DNA of 64,000 nucleotides from positions 1 through 64,000 of the forward strand of contig JAGYKJ010000003.1 of the NCBI GenBank assembly GCA_018401755.1, given 5' to 3'. Below the pieces are notes generated by a model that searched no databases, was not told where the DNA came from, and saw nothing but the letters and a program-made list of their open reading frames with translations. Shown here piece after piece: positions 44,059-51,856 of this stretch (position 1 is its first letter; the number at the start of each line of letters is the position of its first letter). The translations under genes and the position numbers were made by a program. This stretch comes from Litorivicinus sp. (GTDB lineage Bacteria; Pseudomonadota; Gammaproteobacteria; Pseudomonadales; Litorivicinaceae).

Positions 44059-44724
44059 ATGCAAAAACAACCAGAGCTCAATTTGATAGAGGGTCCAGTC
44101 GGGCCGCTTGAAGTCGCAACCCTTGGTATTGCGTCAGAGATGATCTCATTCCCGCAAGGACTCTTGCTGTTACATCCTCACCCACTGCATGGCGGGTCGA
44201 TGGCGAACAAAATTGTGACCACGCTGGCTCGGATTGGTCGAGATGCAGGGATTCCGACGTTCGCACTGAATTTTCGTGGTGTGGGCGGCAGCGCAGGGGC
44301 TTTCGATCATGGTCGAGGCGAAGTGGACGATGCGTTGGCAGTGGTGCGTTATGGGTGTCAACTGGGTATTAAGGAGTGGATGCTCGCTGGCTTCTCCTTC
44401 GGTGCAGCAATTGCTGGACGGCTCGCGCCACGCGTTGAGGGTGTAGGACGGGTGATCGACCTTCTTCAAGTAGCCCCTGCTGTTGAAAATTTTCCAGTCG
44501 CGATCGAGCCGCTGGATGACATTCCAGTGGGTGTGCTGTTCAACCTCGATGACGATGTGGTGTCGCCTGACGCGATGCAGACTTACGTTGATCACCTAAA
44601 ACCGGCGTGGACTGCAATTCATGCGACAGGTGGGCACTTCTACCACGGAGAGTTGGCGCGATTGAAAATGGATGTCCTGAACTACTGGACATCGCGAGGA
44701 CTGCTGCCGAATGCAAGCGACTGA
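44059..44724 (+). CDS. Alpha/beta-hydrolase of COG2945 type
   Basis: Predicted hydrolase of 221 residues, function unknown. The family signature LLHPHPLHGGSMANKIV is followed by FALNFRGVGGSAG, a GxSxG nucleophile elbow GFSFGAA and a C-terminal GGHFYHGEL His. In place of the usual charge-relay Asp loop it has FNLDDDVVSPDA. The protein precedes zapE with a short overlap, as in Pseudomonas. Natural substrate is not known; an esterase is likely. Confidence 0.85.
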   Translation: MQKQPELNLIEGPVGPLEVATLGIASEMISFPQGLLLLHPHPLHGGSMANKIVTTLARIGRDAGIPTFALNFRGVGGSAGAFDHGRGEVDDALAVVRYGCQLGIKEWMLAGFSFGAAIAGRLAPRVEGVGRVIDLLQVAPAVENFPVAIEPLDDIPVGVLFNLDDDVVSPDAMQTYVDHLKPAWTAIHATGGHFYHGELARLKMDVLNYWTSRGLLPNASD

Positions 44725-45805
44725 GCGTTATCAGGCCTTGATTGACGCAGGGTTGATTCAAGCAGATGTGAATCAACTGGCCGCGCTGACCGCTTTGGAT
44801 TCACTTGGGCTCGAGTTAGCCGCCCGCCGCCACTGGAGCGGAGGCCGACGAGGTTTGTTTCGCCGTCGGCATTGGGAAGACCCCCCGAAGGGATACTATC
44901 TTTGGGGCGGTGTCGGGCGCGGTAAGACCTTTCTGATGGACCTGTTTGTCGACAGCTTGCCTCCCCATACTGCACTGAGACTGCATTTCCACCGGTTTAT
45001 GTCGATGGTGCATGGCCGGCTGACTGCGTTGCAGGGCACTGTGGACCCACTTGAGGCAATTGCTGATGAGCTTGCTAGGAAGCACAAAGTCTTGTGCTTT
45101 GATGAGTGTTTTGTCTCAGATATTACTGATGCGATGGTGTTGGGAACGTTATTTTCCGCATTGTTTCGTCGCGGGGTCGCGTTAGTGACAACCAGTAATA
45201 TTGTCCCGGATGGCTTGTATAAGGATGGTCTGCAACGGGATCGATTTTTGCCTGCGATTGCACTGATTAAGACGCACTGTCATGTCTGGAATTTGGATTC
45301 TGGGACCGATTACCGCCTTCGCGCGTTGACATCGGCTGCACTGTATTTCTCGCCTTCGGATGTGGCAGCTGAGGCGCAGCTTGAGGACGCATTTTCTCGC
45401 CTGAATCCGGAAGGTTTTCAGGATATGCGATTGTATTTGCAGATTAATCGACGCCAGCTTGGGGTGCGTCGTGTGGGCGATAGCGTAGTCTGGTTTGATT
45501 TTGATGTACTGTGTGGCCATGGCCGGGCTGTTCCGGATTACATCGAAATTGCGCGGGAGTATCACACCGTGATTCTGAGTCACGTTCCTGATCTCACTCG
45601 TGTTGGAGATGATCAGACGCGTCGTTTTGTACACTTAATTGATGAACTGTATGATCGATCCGTCAAGGTGATCATGAGTGCCCATGTCCCACTCCTCGAT
45701 CTCTATGTCTCAGGACGCTTGAGGTTTGAAATGGACCGGTGTCAGTCGCGATTGCTCGAAATGCAGTCGACCGAATATTTGGAGCGCCCGCATCGCCCTG
45801 TTTGA
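44711..45805 (+). CDS. zapE: Cell-division ATPase ZapE
   Basis: AFG1/LACE1-like ATPase that binds FtsZ and influences Z-ring stability under stress. The 364-residue protein has Walker A WGGVGRGKTFLMDLF, an early HFHRFM motif and Walker B VLCFDECFVSDI. It starts inside the alpha/beta-hydrolase and lies just upstream of rplM. Confidence 0.93.
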   Translation: MQATERYQALIDAGLIQADVNQLAALTALDSLGLELAARRHWSGGRRGLFRRRHWEDPPKGYYLWGGVGRGKTFLMDLFVDSLPPHTALRLHFHRFMSMVHGRLTALQGTVDPLEAIADELARKHKVLCFDECFVSDITDAMVLGTLFSALFRRGVALVTTSNIVPDGLYKDGLQRDRFLPAIALIKTHCHVWNLDSGTDYRLRALTSAALYFSPSDVAAEAQLEDAFSRLNPEGFQDMRLYLQINRRQLGVRRVGDSVVWFDFDVLCGHGRAVPDYIEIAREYHTVILSHVPDLTRVGDDQTRRFVHLIDELYDRSVKVIMSAHVPLLDLYVSGRLRFEMDRCQSRLLEMQSTEYLERPHRPV

Positions 45806-45819
45806 TACAGAAAAGGTGC

Positions 45820-45848
45820 TTGCGGTTTTTAGACTCGATCTCTATAAT
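45820..45848 (+). promoter_or_regulatory. Sigma-70 promoter of rplM-rpsI
   Basis: TTGCGG, an exact 17-base spacer and a perfect TATAAT. Initiation near 45855 would give a leader of about 38 bases ending GTAAGGCTTACGAAA before the ATG. The leader contains a small imperfect GTAAGGCTTAC hairpin just ahead of the start, a candidate site for the L13 autogenous control known in E. coli; that is inference. Confidence 0.8.
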
Positions 45849-45892
45849 CCGCGCCTCTTTGATAGTTGAGTGCCCGGTAAGGCTTACGAAAA

Positions 45893-46324
45893 ATGAAGAC
45901 GATTAGCGCCAAACCAGAAACAGCCCAACACGATTGGTTCGTGATCGACGCCGATGGCGTAACGCTTGGTCGTCTTGCGACCGAAGTTGCGCGTCGCCTG
46001 CGCGGGAAACATAAGACTGAGTACACGCCTCACGTCGACACAGGTGACTTCATTGTCATTGTGAATGCGGAGAAGGTGAAGGTCACGGGTAACAAAGCCC
46101 AAGACAAAATGTATTATCGCCACACGGGTCACCCGGGTGGACTGAAAGAAGCTAACTTTACGCAAATGATTGAGCGGACACCTGAGAAGGTGATTGAGTT
46201 GGCGGTGAAAGGTATGTTGCCTCGTAACCCGCTGGGTCGCGCGATGTACCGGAAGTTGAAGGTGTATGCTGGACAAGAGCATCCACATACGGCGCAACAG
46301 CCTGAAACACTGACATTGTCATAG
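45893..46324 (+). CDS. rplM: 50S ribosomal protein L13
   Basis: Early-assembly large-subunit protein. The 143-residue sequence starts [21 protein letters not shown] and has the conserved [14 protein letters not shown] and [19 protein letters not shown]. It is first in the rplM-rpsI operon with eight bases between the genes and a strong promoter upstream. Confidence 0.98.
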   Translation: MKTISAKPETAQHDWFVIDADGVTLGRLATEVARRLRGKHKTEYTPHVDTGDFIVIVNAEKVKVTGNKAQDKMYYRHTGHPGGLKEANFTQMIERTPEKVIELAVKGMLPRNPLGRAMYRKLKVYAGQEHPHTAQQPETLTLS

Positions 46325-46332
46325 GAACAAAC

Positions 46333-46725
46333 ATGGCGCTTTCTCAGAATTACGGCACGGGCCGTCGCAAAACATCCACAGCACGTGTGTTTATGCGTCC
46401 CGGATCAGGGCAGATCGTGGTAAACGGTCGCACACTGGATCAGTATTTCGGGCGCCCGACATCACGAATGGTTGTGCGTCAGCCGCTGGAATTGGTTCAG
46501 ATGACTGATAAAGTCGATTTGATGGTGACCGTCGCCGGTGGTGGTCCATCTGGCCAAGCGGGCGCGATTCGGCATGGGATTACCCGTGCGTTGATTGAAT
46601 ATGATGAAAATCTCAAAGGGGACTTGCGTCGAGCCGGTTACGTGACACGGGACGCTCGCGAAGTGGAGCGGAAGAAGGTTGGTCTTCGCAAGGCGCGGAA
46701 GCGTCCACAGTACTCCAAGCGTTAA
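46333..46725 (+). CDS. rpsI: 30S ribosomal protein S9
   Basis: Small-subunit protein with a C-terminal tail that contacts P-site tRNA. The 130-residue sequence has [14 protein letters not shown] and ends [11 protein letters not shown], the tail that reaches the anticodon. AGGAAC precedes the ATG. An intrinsic terminator follows 13 bases after the stop. Confidence 0.98.
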   Translation: MALSQNYGTGRRKTSTARVFMRPGSGQIVVNGRTLDQYFGRPTSRMVVRQPLELVQMTDKVDLMVTVAGGGPSGQAGAIRHGITRALIEYDENLKGDLRRAGYVTRDAREVERKKVGLRKARKRPQYSKR

Positions 46726-46737
46726 TTGCGCTCCGTC

Positions 46738-46760
46738 AAACCCGCTTCGGCGGGTTTGTT
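46738..46760 (+). terminator. Intrinsic terminator after rpsI
   Basis: AAACCCGC and GCGGGTTT form a perfect 8-bp stem closed by a TTCG tetraloop, followed by TTTGTTG. The symmetric A/T flanks would let it work in both directions. Confidence 0.85.
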
Positions 46761-46811
46761 GTGTTCTGGGCATAGAAAATAGATTTTTTATGATAATTCG
46801 TCATATGGCGC

Positions 46812-46840
46812 TTGAACCAATGCCCTGTGATTCCTAAAAT
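46812..46840 (+). promoter_or_regulatory. Candidate sigma-70 promoter of petABC
   Basis: TTGAAC, an exact 17-base spacer and TAAAAT, placing initiation near 46847 and leaving a 36-base leader with AGAGGACC before the petA ATG. It lies after the rpsI terminator, so petABC appears to be an independent transcription unit. Confidence 0.65.
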
Positions 46841-46882
46841 CGACGGGATTATTCACTTTGTGTTGTCTTTAGAGGACCAGCC

Positions 46883-47504
46883 ATGACAGACGCTGTCGTC
46901 ACCGGATCGGAACATCCAGAAAATCCCTCCACTGCGCGCCGAAAATTTCTGGTTGGCGCAACGTCCGTCATCAGCGCGATTGGCGTTGTCGGTATCATGA
47001 CGCCCTTTGTCTCATCCTGGCATCCCAGTGCCAAAGCCAAGGCGGCCGGCGCACCAGTGAAGGTCGATATCTCGAAAATCATGCCTGGGGATCAAATTCG
47101 AGGCGGAATGGCGCGGAAAGCCGGTGTTTGTATTGCGTCGTACTCCTGAGATGATCGAGGCGTTGAGGGGATTAACCAGTCAACTGGCAGATCCGGCCTC
47201 TGAGGCACCACAACAACCTGCCTATGCGGGTGGTGAGTTGCGTGCAATCAACCCCGAGGTGGCTGTGATGGTTGGTATCTGTACCCACCTCGGATGCTCA
47301 CCTCAGTTTCGCCCTGAAGTGGCAGCAGCTGATCTTGGGGCCGACTGGGTCGGCGGTTACTTCTGTCCATGTCATGGATCCAAGTTCGATCTCGCAGGAC
47401 GTGTGTATAAAAGTGTCCCTGCGCCTACCAATATGGTGGTTCCACCCCACACCTATGAATCAGAGAATGTCATCATTATTGGTGTAGATCAGGAGGCTGC
47501 GTAA
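46883..47504 (+). pseudogene. petA: Ubiquinol-cytochrome c reductase Rieske Fe-S subunit, split by a one-base frameshift
   Basis: Rieske subunit of the bc1 complex. Frame one has the Tat-type start (ARRKFLVGATS, membrane helix, WHPSAKAKAAGAPVK) and breaks after MPGDQI; frame two holds EWRGKPVFVLRRTPEMIEAL and the cluster-binding CTHLGCSP and CPCHGSKFD. Deleting one base at about 47097-47099 gives GDQIEAEWRGKPVFVLRR and a 206-residue protein, the usual size. petB and petC directly downstream are intact and coupled. A bc1 complex without Rieske would be dead, so an insertion error in the sequence is the likeliest reading. Confidence 0.9.
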
Positions 47505-48757
47505 TGGGATTACGTCAAACTGAAGCGAAAGGTGTGGTCGGTTGGATTGATCAGCGTCTTTCGATCGTTGATGCCTATAACACTCATTTGGCACAGTATT
47601 GGGCGCCGAAGAACTTTAATATCTGGTACTTCTTTGGTTCATTGGCGCTCTTGGTATTGATCAATCAAATTCTGACTGGGATTTGGTTGACGATGAGTTA
47701 TGAGCCCAGCGCTGAGGGTGCCTTTGCCTCTGTTGAATACATCATGCGTGATGTTGAGATGGGCTGGGTGATTCGGTACATGCACTCAACCGGCGCGTCA
47801 GCGTTCTTTGTCGTGGTATATCTCCACATGCTGCGCGGGATTATGTACGGATCCTATAAGAAGCCACGTGAGCTGATTTGGATTTTTGGAATGGCCATCT
47901 ATCTGATTTTGATGGCTGAGGCATTCATGGGATATTTGTTGCCTTGGGGCCAGATGTCCTATTGGGGTGCTCAGGTCATTGTGTCACTATTTGGCGCCAT
48001 ACCCGTGATTGGCGAAGATCTTGCGCAGTGGATCCGTGGTGATTACCTCATTAGTGGCATCACTTTGAATCGATTTTTTGCGCTCCATGTGATTGCCTTG
48101 CCCTTGGTATTGGCTGGCTTGGTCGTACTGCATATTTTGGCCCTGCATGAAGTGGGCTCGAATAACCCGGATGGCGTCGAGATCAAAGACACGAAAGATG
48201 AAAATGGCAAGCCGTTAGATGGTATTGCGTTCCATCCCTATTACACAGTCAAAGATTTGGTAGGTCTGGCAGTCTTTTTGTTCGTGTTCTGCACGGTGCT
48301 CTTTTTCTTCCCTGAGATGGGTGGGTATTTCATAGAATACGCAAACTTTGAGCCTGCAGATCCCTTGAAGACGCCGGAGCACATCGCTCCTGTATGGTAC
48401 TTCACACCCTTCTACGCCATGCTTCGGGCCATCACATTTCCCATGTTTGGATTGGATGCCAAATTCTGGGGTGTCGTTGTGATGGGCGCGGCCATTGCGA
48501 TCTTATTTGTGTTGCCATGGTTGGATCGAAGCCCGGTGCGCTCGATGCGTTACAAAGGCAACATCAGTAAGATCATGCTTGCTCTGTTTATTGTCGCCTT
48601 TGTGATGCTGGGTGTGTTGGGTGTATTGCCTCCGACCCCTGTGCGCACGATGCTCGCGCAACTTGGCACGGCGATGTATTTCGCTTTTTTCTTAGCAATG
48701 CCATGGTACACCCGTTGGGAGTCAACAAAGGCAGTACCGGCGAGGGTCACTGGATGA
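47504..48757 (+). CDS. petB: Cytochrome b of the bc1 complex
   Basis: Membrane subunit holding hemes bL and bH and both quinol sites. The 417-residue protein has the heme-ligating histidines in MHSTGASAFFVVVYLHMLRG and in LHVIALPLVLAGLVVLHILALHE, and PEWY-like Qo motif here as PVWYFTPFYAM. A late hydrophobic extension after residue 380 is as in other proteobacterial forms. One-base junction with petA and four-base overlap with petC. Confidence 0.96.
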   Translation: MGLRQTEAKGVVGWIDQRLSIVDAYNTHLAQYWAPKNFNIWYFFGSLALLVLINQILTGIWLTMSYEPSAEGAFASVEYIMRDVEMGWVIRYMHSTGASAFFVVVYLHMLRGIMYGSYKKPRELIWIFGMAIYLILMAEAFMGYLLPWGQMSYWGAQVIVSLFGAIPVIGEDLAQWIRGDYLISGITLNRFFALHVIALPLVLAGLVVLHILALHEVGSNNPDGVEIKDTKDENGKPLDGIAFHPYYTVKDLVGLAVFLFVFCTVLFFFPEMGGYFIEYANFEPADPLKTPEHIAPVWYFTPFYAMLRAITFPMFGLDAKFWGVVVMGAAIAILFVLPWLDRSPVRSMRYKGNISKIMLALFIVAFVMLGVLGVLPPTPVRTMLAQLGTAMYFAFFLAMPWYTRWESTKAVPARVTG

Positions 48758-49533
48758 AATTGTGGATAGCTTTACTGACTGGAATCTGGACGCTCGGTGC
48801 AGTCGCGGCAGGCGGTCCTCAGTATCCGTTGGAATCAATGACACCTGATTATGATGATAAAACGTCTTTGCAGCGTGGTTTAGCGACCTATTCGCATTAC
48901 TGCATGGGCTGTCACTCGCTGGAGTATCAGCGCTATGAGCGCACTGCGACGGATTTGGGGATCGATCCCGATGTCATGACCAGCGCCTTGTTACCTGAGT
49001 CGAAAAAGATTGGTGATCTGGGCACTATTGCAATGCCGGCGACCGCAGCGGCCGAGTGGTTCGGTGCGCCACCTCCTGATTTAACCTTGGTGGCCAGGAA
49101 GCGCTCTCCGGAGTGGGTGTATACCTACATGAAGACGTTCTATACCGATCCGACCAGACCACTGGGAGCCAACAACTTGGTCTTCCCAAAAGTTGGTATG
49201 CCGCACGTGCTTGAGCCTCTCCAAGGCGTACAACGGGCGGTCTGTAAGGAAGCGCCGGTCCGTGAAGGTGGGCAGATCAAAACCGATCCCATCTCAGGCA
49301 ATGCCCTAACCGCTGAGCAATGTGGTGTTCTGGAAGTTGTTGAGGGAACAGGTACGCTGTCCGCAGCAGAATACGATCAGTTGATCTACGATCTGGTAAA
49401 CTTCTTAGAATATGTCGGTGAGCCGTCCAAAGCTCAGTCCCATGATTTAGGCATTAAGGTACTGCTCTTTATCATGCTTTTCTTCGTGTTCGCGTATCTG
49501 TTGAAGCGTGAATATTGGAGAGATGTGCACTGA
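48754..49533 (+). CDS. petC: Cytochrome c1 of the bc1 complex
   Basis: Periplasmic heme c subunit passing electrons to soluble cytochrome c. The ATG at 48754 overlaps the petB stop (ATGA); the track start lies in petB. About 259 residues: signal peptide (LWIALLTGIWTLGAVAAG), heme site CMGCH, the Met-ligand region FPKVGMPHVL and a C-terminal anchor helix VLLFIMLFFVFAYLLKREYW. Confidence 0.95.
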   Translation: MKLWIALLTGIWTLGAVAAGGPQYPLESMTPDYDDKTSLQRGLATYSHYCMGCHSLEYQRYERTATDLGIDPDVMTSALLPESKKIGDLGTIAMPATAAAEWFGAPPPDLTLVARKRSPEWVYTYMKTFYTDPTRPLGANNLVFPKVGMPHVLEPLQGVQRAVCKEAPVREGGQIKTDPISGNALTAEQCGVLEVVEGTGTLSAAEYDQLIYDLVNFLEYVGEPSKAQSHDLGIKVLLFIMLFFVFAYLLKREYWRDVH

Positions 49534-49557
49534 GACCAGGTGCTTCATTGAATCCCG

Positions 49558-49585
49558 ACAGCCGGCCTTTGCCGGCTGTTTTGTT
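49558..49585 (+). terminator. Intrinsic terminator after petC
   Basis: ACAGCCGGC and GCCGGCTGT form a perfect 9-bp stem with a CTTT loop, followed by TTTTGTTT. It separates petABC from sspAB. Confidence 0.88.
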
Positions 49586-49607
49586 TGACTAATCGGAGAC
49601 TAATCCC

Positions 49608-50243
49608 ATGTCCGTTGTGACCAAACGCTCCACCATGACCTTTTTTTCAGATCCCACAGATTACCTGTCGCATCGCGTCCGGATTGTCTTGGCTGAGAAA
49701 GGAGTGACGGTCGATATCATTGACTGTGATCCTGACGCGATCCCAGAAGAGGTCTCTGAGATCAATCCGTACAATAGTCTACCGACTCTACTTGATCGAG
49801 ATTTGGTCTTGTATGAGCCAAACATCATGATGGAGTATTTGGATGAGCGATTCCCGCATCCACCTTTGCTCCCGGTGTATCCGGTTGCGCGCGGGAATGC
49901 GCGGATGTTCTTGCACCGCATCGAGAAAGAGTGGAGTCCATTGATTCGCGTCATTGAACAAACAAAGCGGAATAACAAGCGGCCAACTGCAGCCATCAAA
50001 GAGTTACGTGATCAGTTGATCACGATCTCGCCAATTTTTGATGAGATGCCGTACTTCATGAGTGAAGAGTTTTCGATTGTCGACTGCACGGTTGCGCCTA
50101 TTTTGTGGCGCTTACCACACATGGGAATTGAGTTGCCACCCAAGCAGACGCGTGGGCTTCAAGACTATCAATACCGAATGTTTAATCGTGACGCGTTCCA
50201 GGCGAGTCTGTCTGAGGCAGAGCGCGAGATGCCCCGGGTCTAA
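49608..50243 (+). CDS. sspA: Stringent starvation protein A
   Basis: RNA-polymerase-associated protein with a glutathione S-transferase fold that lacks GST activity in the family. The 211-residue protein has the N-terminal thioredoxin-like part (FFSDPTDYLSHRVRIVLAEKG, NPYNSLPTLLDRDLVLYEP) and an all-helical C-terminal domain. It follows petC after a terminator, with CGGAGA before the ATG, and ends one base into sspB. The petABC-sspAB order matches Pseudomonas. Confidence 0.95.
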   Translation: MSVVTKRSTMTFFSDPTDYLSHRVRIVLAEKGVTVDIIDCDPDAIPEEVSEINPYNSLPTLLDRDLVLYEPNIMMEYLDERFPHPPLLPVYPVARGNARMFLHRIEKEWSPLIRVIEQTKRNNKRPTAAIKELRDQLITISPIFDEMPYFMSEEFSIVDCTVAPILWRLPHMGIELPPKQTRGLQDYQYRMFNRDAFQASLSEAEREMPRV

Positions 50244-50671
50244 TGGCACTGGGATCATCGCGCCCGTATCTGATCAGGGCACTCCACGATTGGATTGTCG
50301 ATGGTAACGAAGACCCCTTCGTGGTTGTCGATGAGCATTATCCTGGTGTGGAAGTGCCTGCTGGGCATGGTAAAGATGGTCAGGTTGTTCTGAATCTTGC
50401 GCCCCGCGCCATTCATGGACTAACCATGGATGTGGTGGGCATTGTGTTCGAAACGCGATTTGCTGGGATGCCAACACGCATTTGCCTACCCTATGGATCC
50501 ATTACCGCGATTTACGGGCGTGAGTCTGGACTGGGGATGGCCTTTGGTCAGGAACCGGGAGGGCCGCCAGCGGACCCGACGACCGTTGCATTGGATGCGG
50601 AGCCAACCGCAAATGTGACCGAGGCGCCCCGAAAGCGCCCCGCGTTACGTGTGGTGAAGTCTGACGACTAG
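50243..50671 (+). CDS. sspB: ClpXP adaptor SspB
   Basis: Adaptor that delivers ssrA-tagged proteins to ClpXP. The 142-residue protein has the substrate-binding domain at residues 1-110 and a flexible linker ending RPALRVVK, the XB peptide that docks on ClpX, followed by three extra residues. Start overlaps the sspA stop. It converges with dolP with nine bases between stops. Confidence 0.95.
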   Translation: MALGSSRPYLIRALHDWIVDGNEDPFVVVDEHYPGVEVPAGHGKDGQVVLNLAPRAIHGLTMDVVGIVFETRFAGMPTRICLPYGSITAIYGRESGLGMAFGQEPGGPPADPTTVALDAEPTANVTEAPRKRPALRVVKSDD

Positions 50672-50680
50672 GTCGTTGCG

Positions 50681-51253
50681 TTAGTCAATATATTCAAAAA
50701 CACGAACGATGCGCTTTGCACCAAACGCGCCCTGTGCGATCTGTGTGGCTGCTTCGGCTTCAGTGCGAGTGACCAATCCCAAGAGATACACGGTCGCTTC
50801 CTCAGTCGTCACCTTAATCCGGTTGGCTAAATCAAACCCGAGTTGATTCAGGAGTGCGGCCCGGATTTTAGTGCTGATGACCACATCATTGGAGCGCACC
50901 AAGGCAGTTGTTGGTCCGGCAACGGCGAGTTGATTTTCCACGCGACGCACCTTTTGCACCTGTGAGGTCACTTCAGTGGCTAAACGCCGTGCATTCTCGC
51001 TGGGAACCTGACCCGTCAAGAGCACTAACCCATTGTAGCTGGTGACATTGAGATGACTCGCTTTGAGCTCCTCGCTTGCCTTACGCATATTCACCAGCGT
51101 CTTGGTCTCGATGGATTTGTCTTCGACGACGGTACCGAGGGTCCGAGTTCCTTCACGGGTTTCGATGGGACCTTCGGCGGTATTCTCAATCACTTGGGCG
51201 CAACCACCAAGGCCGAGAAGCGTGATGGTGAATAGGGTCGTAACTACTTTCAT
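50681..51253 (-). CDS. dolP: BON-domain outer-membrane lipoprotein DolP
   Basis: Lipoprotein of 190 residues with lipobox LGGC (Cys about 18) and two BON domains (VVEDKSIETKTLVNMRKA-, then VISTKIRAALLNQLGFDLANRIKV-). DolP/YraP supports outer-membrane integrity and BAM function. Position after diaA and lpoA on the same strand is the common gammaproteobacterial order. GAGG precedes the ATG. Confidence 0.93.
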   Translation of the reverse strand: MKVVTTLFTITLLGLGGCAQVIENTAEGPIETREGTRTLGTVVEDKSIETKTLVNMRKASEELKASHLNVTSYNGLVLLTGQVPSENARRLATEVTSQVQKVRRVENQLAVAGPTTALVRSNDVVISTKIRAALLNQLGFDLANRIKVTTEEATVYLLGLVTRTEAEAATQIAQGAFGAKRIVRVFEYID

Positions 51254-51265
51254 ATGAGGGTCCTC

Positions 51266-51856
51266 TTATCCGAATATATGCGCATCGATCAGTTCATTCA
51301 GACAATGAATGATCATTAAATGCTGTTCACGGACTGTTGTGGCATGCGACGAACGCACGCGAAGCTCAGTATCCGTGTGTTGAAGCAAGGGTGCAATATC
51401 TCCTCCTTCGGCGCCGGTCAATGCAACCACTGGTAGATGGCACTCGCGTGCTGCGATCACAGCTTGCGTCACGTTTGCACGGTGCCCCGTGGCTGAAATA
51501 ACCATCATGGCATCTCCCGCTTTCGCGAGTGCCCGAATTTGCCGAGCATATTGATCTGACTGGGGATCATCCATCAATGCACTCATGGTGACCACATCGG
51601 CGGAAAGCGCAATTGCTGGAAGCCCTGGCCGTTCGCGATCGAATCGGTGCATCAAATGTGCGACAAAAATTTGCGCCAATGCTGCCGATGCGCCGGTCCC
51701 GAGTACCAATAACTTGCCATCGTTGAGCAGGCTGTTTGCCAATGTTTCGCTGGCCTTGGCGAACTGCGGTGTTAATTCCATACAGCTTTGCATCGCCTCG
51801 GTCGCCTTTGCGATTCGTATTGCGATTCGCTCTTCGAAATCTGTCTTAGAAAGCAC
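51266..51856 (-). CDS. diaA: SIS-domain protein DiaA
   Basis: Phosphoheptose-isomerase-like SIS protein; in E. coli DiaA binds DnaA and times replication. A GTG at 51856 with GGAG nine bases upstream gives 196 residues (MLSKTDFEERIAIR); the track start (TTG at 51880) is eight codons earlier. Family features include LLVLGTGASAALAQIFVAHL, RFDRERPGLPAIALS and a C-terminal CLNELID. GmhA is the alternative, but residues such as those in RPGLPAIALS and the lpoA-diaA-dolP context favour DiaA. Its start overlaps the end of lpoA. Confidence 0.9.
   Translation of the reverse strand: MLSKTDFEERIAIRIAKATEAMQSCMELTPQFAKASETLANSLLNDGKLLVLGTGASAALAQIFVAHLMHRFDRERPGLPAIALSADVVTMSALMDDPQSDQYARQIRALAKAGDAMMVISATGHRANVTQAVIAARECHLPVVALTGAEGGDIAPLLQHTDTELRVRSSHATTVREQHLMIIHCLNELIDAHIFG

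Noticed and set aside
44059-44724. Alpha/beta-hydrolase considered as a novel esterase system
   Set aside because: It has the signature and position of the conserved COG2945 gene next to zapE; ordinary conserved gene.
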